Part shown: positions 55,271 through 58,973 of the stretch, one piece after another
Position numbering within the stretch: the stretch's first letter is position 1
Layout of the letters: each line of letters begins with the position of its first letter
Assembly (NCBI GenBank): GCA_016794985.1
Contig: JAEUIQ010000038.1
Span: 1 to 58,973, forward strand
Reading direction: 5' to 3'
Length of the DNA stretch: 58,973 nt
Source of the DNA: Planctomycetaceae bacterium
GTDB taxonomy: Bacteria; Planctomycetota; Planctomycetia; Pirellulales; Pirellulaceae
Program-made: the position numbers and the translations under genes
The notes under the pieces: generated by a model
What the model was told of the DNA's origin: nothing
What the model saw: the letters and a program-made list of their open reading frames with translations, nothing else
Databases searched by the model: none

Positions 55271-55430
55271 GAAGCATTTTTTCTGGCGAAAACCGGCCCG
55301 AATGGTCCGACACAACCCTTGCCGGTGGGCGTAAGTCACCGGTTAGAGTCGCGTCTCGTCGAGAAAAGGCCTAAAAGGCCAACACAAGTGCTGAGCGTAA
55401 GCACTTGGACAAGCTTTGCAGCGTTGCCTT
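55271..55430 (+). repeat. Dispersed ~160-bp element, copy 3
   Basis: Same block order as the copies at 5454-5612 and 51431-51590: GAAGCATTTTTTCTGGCG, CGGCCCGAATGGTCCG, ACACAACCCTTGCCGGTGGG, CGTAAGTCACCGGTTAGAGT, CTCGTCGAGAAAAGGCC and GCAGCGTTGCCTT. This copy keeps an extra perfect hairpin, CAAGTGCT at 55385-55392 with AGCACTTG at 55400-55407, that has decayed in the other two. It ends ~36 bases before the start of the first ESCRT-like gene, so it occupies that cassette's leader/promoter region. Confidence 0.85.
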
Positions 55431-55465
55431 TCTCCCTTCACCTCGCTGATAGGAAGCACCTGATC

Positions 55466-56086
55466 ATGATGGCCACCATTCGAGCCTGGCTCCGCTTTCC
55501 AGTCAAAAAGCAAACTCTCCGTACCATCGACCCGGAACAACTCCGTCGCGAACGAATTCGCGTCGAGCAAACGGAGTTGAAGTTCACTCGGGATATCGAA
55601 GAGTTGGAGAAACAAAAAGAAGAGTTGTTCCGCAAAGGAATTGCGGGAGCGTCCGACCGACAACGTATCCAGATCGCTCGCAAGATCAAGCAACTGGATG
55701 CCATGGTCCAAGCCAAAGACCGGCAACTCGCGCTGCTTTCGAAGAATTTGCAAGTCTTGAGCACCGTCGCCCAACTGAAAGAAAACGAACGGATGCTGAA
55801 AGACTTGGGAATGGAAGGCGTCGTCAACAATATGGACCTGTCCGAAGTCCAGGCTTACGTCGAACGAGCCACCATTGAAGGCCAGTTCCAAATGGAACGC
55901 TTCTCCAAACTTCTGCAATCGGTATCGGATGCCGACGCGATGTACAACGTCGAGGACGTTGATGCGGAAACTCAATCGATTCTAGAGATCATGAACACGG
56001 CCGCCCAGAACCGCTCCGACGAAACGATTCGCGATGGATTAGCTCAAATGGAACAGCTGTTGCACAAAGAAGCCAATCCCAGCTAA
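55466..56086 (+). CDS. ESCRT-III-like coiled-coil protein 1 (Snf7-like by eye)
   Basis: 206 aa, almost entirely helical, soluble, with no signal peptide. A basic N-terminus (IRAWLRFPVKKQTLR) is followed by a long helical hairpin (RERIRVEQTELKFTRDIEEL to DRQLALLSKNLQVLSTVAQL, residues ~29-105). Then comes MLKDLGMEGVVNNMDLSEVQ (110-129), which resembles the helix-3/4 region of Snf7-type ESCRT-III (VLKNMGxAxKxM...MDxxKV). An acidic linker (NVEDVDAETQSILEIM) leads to a C-terminal helix with D190-x-L-x-x-M195-x-x-L198, the position of MIT-interacting motifs. The same motif ends the third gene. I chose ATG 55466, after AGGAAG; 55469 is equally possible. 43 bases before the AAA gene. The ESCRT-III assignment is by pattern only; PspA/Vipp1 membership or an unrelated coiled coil are alternatives. 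Confidence 0.65.
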   Translation: MMATIRAWLRFPVKKQTLRTIDPEQLRRERIRVEQTELKFTRDIEELEKQKEELFRKGIAGASDRQRIQIARKIKQLDAMVQAKDRQLALLSKNLQVLSTVAQLKENERMLKDLGMEGVVNNMDLSEVQAYVERATIEGQFQMERFSKLLQSVSDADAMYNVEDVDAETQSILEIMNTAAQNRSDETIRDGLAQMEQLLHKEANPS

Positions 56087-56129
56087 GGAATTTCCATCAA
56101 CGAATTATTAGTCAAGGAGCGAAATCATC

Positions 56130-57293
56130 ATGTTGGACCTTAGCAGAAGTGTTCGTGGCTTACTGAATCAAGCGGTCGACCAGGCCAAACTTGCCCAACA
56201 GCAGCAGCGTTGGGCAAACGCGGCCGAGTCTTGGGATGAAGCCGCCCGCTTGGCAATTGTCATTGCGGAATCCAGTCGATCGAACAGCGAAAAAACAGCT
56301 CGACAACGAGCCGCCAGCGAATTTCGACAACTTGCTCAGCAAATTCGCGAGCGGATGGCGGCTGGAACCGAGGCGCGACTCGATTCTATCAGCCCGGTTG
56401 ACGACCGCGACGAATTGTCGGCAGCAATTCAATCGTTTCGACATCGCTCGACGATTGGCTGGAATCAAGTTGCTGGGCTCGACGAGACCGTCCGCGCGAT
56501 CCAATCGGCGTACGCACTTAGTGTCGCTCGGCTTCCGCAAGGTATCGAGCTACGCGGGAAGCACAACCTGCTGTTCTACGGACCGCCCGGTTGTGGGAAG
56601 TCTCTGTTGGCAGCAGCGGCCAGCAACGGATTGGATGCCGCCTTTTTTAATGTGCCGGTCAGTGGCTTGGTTTCCAAATGGTTTGGCGAATCGAGCAAAT
56701 TGGTTTCGGCCCTGTATCGCGAAGCTCGTCGGTTTCCGATCAGTATCGTGTTCTTGGACGAGATCGATGCTTTGGCGACAACTCGCGATAGTCAAGACTC
56801 GAATGCGTCGCGGCAGATCCTGGCGAACCTGCTTTCGGAACTGGATGGCGTCGCCAGCAAGGACCATCCCAACATCGTGATCACGATCGCAGCGACAAAC
56901 ACGCCATGGGACTTGGATTCGGCGATCCTAAGTCGCTTTTCGCGGCGAGTTCTCATCCCGCTGCCCGATGACGCTGCCCGAGCCAAACTGTTTCAACTCC
57001 AGTTACTTGACCGAGGATTCCAGCTTGAGACATCGTTGGATGACTTGGGCGTGTTGACCAAAGGCTTTAGCGGTCGTGAGATCGAACAGATTTGTCAGGC
57101 GTTGATCGAACGCATGATCTGGCGTGAGAACCCGAATCTCACGGCACTTTCCGCTCGCGGCCAAGCAGCACTGGCCGACTACACGGTCACGGCAGCACCG
57201 ATTCGCGCAACCGATGTGGAAGCGGTTCTCCGCCAGTTTACGCCGCAAACCACACGTGAAACTCAGCAGAAATTTGAACGCTGGGGAAAGTAG
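56130..57293 (+). CDS. MIT-like + Vps4-type AAA ATPase
   Basis: 387 aa. Residues ~5-78 form three helices (VRGLLNQAVDQAKLAQQQQR, WANAAESWDEAARLAIVIAE, RQRAASEFRQLAQQIRERM) with the layout of the MIT domain that in Vps4 docks on ESCRT-III tails. The AAA core has Walker A GPPGCGKS (151-158), pore loop SKWFGES (182-188), Walker B IVFLDEID (206-213), and N257-T-P-W-D-L-D-S-A-I-L-S-R-F followed by IPLPD, almost the Vps4/katanin signature (NxPWxLDxAIxxRF...IPLPE). The C-terminus RATDVEAVLRQFTPQ, then KFERWGK, resembles the Vps4 closing helix; the Vps4 beta-domain insertion is short or absent. Such enzymes pull on substrate chains through a hexamer pore. The ATG at 56130 follows AAGGAG by 10 bases. 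It lies between two ESCRT-III-like genes. Confidence 0.85.
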   Translation: MLDLSRSVRGLLNQAVDQAKLAQQQQRWANAAESWDEAARLAIVIAESSRSNSEKTARQRAASEFRQLAQQIRERMAAGTEARLDSISPVDDRDELSAAIQSFRHRSTIGWNQVAGLDETVRAIQSAYALSVARLPQGIELRGKHNLLFYGPPGCGKSLLAAAASNGLDAAFFNVPVSGLVSKWFGESSKLVSALYREARRFPISIVFLDEIDALATTRDSQDSNASRQILANLLSELDGVASKDHPNIVITIAATNTPWDLDSAILSRFSRRVLIPLPDDAARAKLFQLQLLDRGFQLETSLDDLGVLTKGFSGREIEQICQALIERMIWRENPNLTALSARGQAALADYTVTAAPIRATDVEAVLRQFTPQTTRETQQKFERWGK

Positions 57294-57332
57294 TCGGTTA
57301 ATAACACGATTCATACAGAGGACCACGAAGCC

Positions 57333-57965
57333 ATGTCATTATTTTCAATCTTCAAGAGCCGAACCACGCGGGAATTGGAATCTAAGATCCGTTTTCGTCG
57401 CGGCAAAGGCCGTGTGCAAAAGTACGTTCAGGAAGCTCAAGGGTCTTCCGAGAAATACTGGAAGCTCGCTTGTGAGGCTTATCGATTGGGCGATCCAGAG
57501 CAGTTCCAAATGATCGCTGCCCATTTCTTGCGGCTACAAGCGACCATCGGACGCTGGCAACGGTTCTTGGTCAAGTTGGAAGCTCTTGAATTGAGTCGCA
57601 ATGAAGTCGCGACCACTCGTGAATTCTTGCAGAGCATTGGCGAATTGACGACGGCCATCCACCACACCGCCAGCCCACAGGAAATTACTCGGATGCAAGC
57701 GGATGTGGAACGAGCGATCGAGAAATCCAAATCGCAAGAGGAGTTGTTGGACACCGCGATGGAGGCCACCAGCTTTGGATTCGAAAACGATTTTTCTGCC
57801 AACGAAGCTTCTTTTCACGAAATGGAAAAAGCCATCGCCAATTCGGTCAAGATCAGCAACCAAAGTACAAACGCCAAGCCAACCTTGGGGAAGCCCGACC
57901 AGCAGTTGGAACATGACGTCCTCCGCGCCATGAACAACCTTAGGAGCCAAGCCACCGGAAAATGA
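57333..57965 (+). CDS. ESCRT-III-like coiled-coil protein 2 (Vps2-like by eye)
   Basis: 210 aa, helical, soluble. The basic N-terminus (MSLFSIFKSRTTRELESKIR, then FRRGKGRVQK) is amphipathic and could touch membrane, as in ESCRT-III and PspA. The core is a helical hairpin (KYWKLACEAYRLGDPEQFQM, IAAHFLRLQATIGRWQRFLV, KLEALELSRNEVATTREFLQ), then IGELTTAIHHTASPQEITRM and QADVERAIEKSKSQEELLDT, whose rhythm follows CHMP2/Vps2 (KAMGTMNRQ...IQKIMMEFERQ...EEMMNDAI). The acidic/linker part (FGFENDFSANEASFHEMEKA) ends in D195-x-L197-x-x-M200-x-x-L203-R, matching the MIM1 pattern and the tail of gene 55466-56086 in the same register. The ATG at 57333 follows GAGGA by about 10 bases; 39 bases after the AAA gene. 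The homology is by eye only. Confidence 0.65.
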   Translation: MSLFSIFKSRTTRELESKIRFRRGKGRVQKYVQEAQGSSEKYWKLACEAYRLGDPEQFQMIAAHFLRLQATIGRWQRFLVKLEALELSRNEVATTREFLQSIGELTTAIHHTASPQEITRMQADVERAIEKSKSQEELLDTAMEATSFGFENDFSANEASFHEMEKAIANSVKISNQSTNAKPTLGKPDQQLEHDVLRAMNNLRSQATGK

Positions 57966-57995
57966 AAGCTGTCCAATGGTGTTTCCAAGGCAAAC

Positions 57996-58475
57996 AGGCC
58001 CAACAGGGCGGACACAACCTTAGCCCGTCGGCGTGAGCCACCGGTTCGATGAACACCCGAGATCAATTCCAAGGCCCGAAGGGGTCGACACAACCCTAGC
58101 CGGTCGGCGTGAGCCACCGGTTGATCGGCGCGCCCACCCCAGCAAAGGCCCGAATGGGCCGACACAGCCCGCGATCGTCGGCGTGAGCCACCGGTTGGTT
58201 CAACACCTCAACCAATTCCAAGGCCCGAATGGGCCGACACAGCCTTAGCCGGTGTGCGTAAGCCACCGGTTCGATGAACACCCGACGTCAATTCAAAGGC
58301 CCGAATGGGCCGACACAACCTTAGCCGGTGTGCGTGAGCCACAGGTTGGTTCAACACCTCAACCAATTCCAAGGCCCGACAGGGCCGACACAACCTTAGC
58401 CGGTCGGCGTGAGCCACCGGTTTGTGCCACACCCAACCAATCCACGGTCCCGAAAGGGCCGACACAATTTGCATG
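57996..58475 (+). repeat. Array of ~75-bp repeats: the hairpin core of the dispersed element
   Basis: Six full units and a partial seventh begin near 57996, 58071, 58145, 58220, 58296, 58371 and 58444 (period 73-76 bases). Each has AAGGCCCGAATGGGCCGACA, then CAACCTTAGCCGGTGTGCGT or CAACCTTAGCCGGTCGGCGT, then GAGCCACCGGTT, followed by a variable ~22-base tail such as CGATGAACACCC or GGTTCAACACCT that alternates between two types. GGCCC/GGGCC and CCGGT/ACCGG arms can form two hairpins per unit. These are the central blocks of the ~160-bp element found elsewhere in the window. The array starts 30 bases after the stop of the last ESCRT-like gene. Confidence 0.95.
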
Positions 58476-58598
58476 TGTCGGAACCATCGGATAACATTGG
58501 TGAAACTCCGGCCGATCCGCGTACCACTGGGATACCATTTCACCCAACAAAAAGCACGTTACCGTACCTTCGCTACCAGACATTGAAATTCCCCCCCA

Positions 58599-58973
58599 AT
58601 GCCACCCGACAACTCCGAACTCGAAAACCTCTCCCAACGGGTCACTCGGGCCGTGGGTGCGGGGCCGACACCGACGCCACCATCGATTGACGACATTTCA
58701 CTGTCCGATCGACCGACCCATGTTGGCCCGGGGGGGCCGACCGAGGCCCTACCACCTTCGGAAAACGGACGCTACCGCGATCCGCAGGAGATCGGTCGGG
58801 GCGGGATGGGTGTGGTTTGGAAGGTTTACGACAGCAAACTCGAGCGGTGGGTGGCCATCAAACGTGTGCTCCCCAATCTGGAAAACTATGCCGAAGTTGC
58901 CAACCGCTTTGTGACCGAAGCTCGGGCCTTGGCCAAACTCAGCCATCCCAACATCGTCGGTATCTTTGACCAA
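58599..58973 (+). CDS. Ser/Thr protein kinase, N-terminal part (runs off window)
   Basis: 125 codons are present with no stop, so the gene continues past the window edge. After a ~60-residue Pro/Thr-rich leader (MPPDNSELENLSQRVTRAVG, VGPGGPTEALPPSENG) the kinase domain begins: glycine loop IGRGGMGVVWKVYDS, the ATP-binding Lys in VAIKRVLPN, the helix-C Glu in VTEARALAKLSHPNIVGIF. These match PknB-type kinases, which planctomycetes carry in large numbers. ATG 58599 is the only Met start before the domain in this frame (an in-frame TGA lies ~15 bases upstream), although no ribosome-binding site is obvious. Confidence 0.9.
   Translation, partial: MPPDNSELENLSQRVTRAVGAGPTPTPPSIDDISLSDRPTHVGPGGPTEALPPSENGRYRDPQEIGRGGMGVVWKVYDSKLERWVAIKRVLPNLENYAEVANRFVTEARALAKLSHPNIVGIFDQ

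Noticed and set aside
53935..57965. Ankyrin gene as the first gene of the ESCRT-like operon
   Set aside because: A 365-base gap containing a hairpin and a full repeat copy separates them, so I do not include it in the cassette without transcript data.
57996..58475. CRISPR-like regularly spaced repeats
   Set aside because: The conserved part is longer (~50 bases) than the variable part, the variable tails are only two alternating related types, there are no cas genes, and the same core occurs singly elsewhere. It is a tandem repeat, not a CRISPR array.
58033..58494. Open frames of 71-80 aa within the repeat array (MSHRFDEHP type)
   Set aside because: They are translations of the repeat unit, change frame with unit length, and have no ribosome-binding site or domain.

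Overview
The window reads as a chromosomal segment of a planctomycete, most likely of the Pirellulales group. The evidence is the mix of planctomycete hallmark families: a DUF1559 pseudopilin-like protein, a PEP-CTERM protein, PSCyt1-type and membrane-bound-dehydrogenase cytochrome proteins, a membrane protein starting with an NPYEPP motif, Ser/Thr kinases with DLG in place of DFG, neutral-ceramidase-like proteins and quinoprotein-like beta-propellers. Base composition appears slightly above 50% GC by eye. There are no rRNA, tRNA or CRISPR loci that I can support.

Layout. 1-8807: a 7-bp minisatellite, an HD-GYP protein, ribBA-purK-dgt, a PIN/TRAM membrane protein, an SDR and gluQ. 8808-10134: a gene-poor scar with an IS3-family transposase remnant. 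10135-14925: a PEP-CTERM protein, a DUF1559 protein and an ankyrin/quinoprotein fusion. 14974-17197: a tight CNT nucleoside transporter, Rieske ferredoxin and purE cluster. 25515-17206 (minus): an ExbB-ExbD-ExbD operon continuing into three large uncharacterised envelope proteins. 25817-36920: a tandem-NADAR protein, a serine hydrolase paired with a DUF1593 protein, a ceramidase-like protein with a small membrane protein, a P-type ATPase and a YdeI-like protein. 37104-42635: one very large secreted fusion (ceramidase-like, dehydrogenase propeller, HEAT, haem c, C-terminal domains). 42708-55101: a coiled-coil secreted protein, RtcB, RuvC, a dihaem-type protein, a Ser/Thr kinase, a zinc-ribbon membrane protein, an FkbM methyltransferase, an aldo/keto reductase, a lactonase-like propeller and an ankyrin protein. 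55466-57965: the most interesting locus. 58599 to the end: the start of another Ser/Thr kinase.

The stand-out system is a three-gene cassette at 55466-57965. The middle gene encodes an AAA ATPase with an MIT-like N-terminal helical bundle and sequence signatures of the Vps4/katanin clade. It is flanked by two different ~206-210 aa coiled-coil proteins whose helical regions resemble Snf7-like and Vps2-like ESCRT-III subunits by eye. Both flanking proteins end in the same D-x-L-x-x-M-x-x-L motif, placed where MIT-interacting (MIM1) motifs sit in ESCRT-III proteins. I interpret it as a bacterial ESCRT-III/Vps4-like membrane-remodelling module; this is inference from reading the sequence and needs structure prediction and profile searches.

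A second thread is non-coding. An element of about 160 bp occurs in three near-full-length copies (5454-5612 plus, 51431-51590 minus, 55271-55430 plus). Its hairpin core is repeated about 6.5 times with a ~75-bp period at 57996-58475, so repeats sit on both sides of the ESCRT-like cassette.
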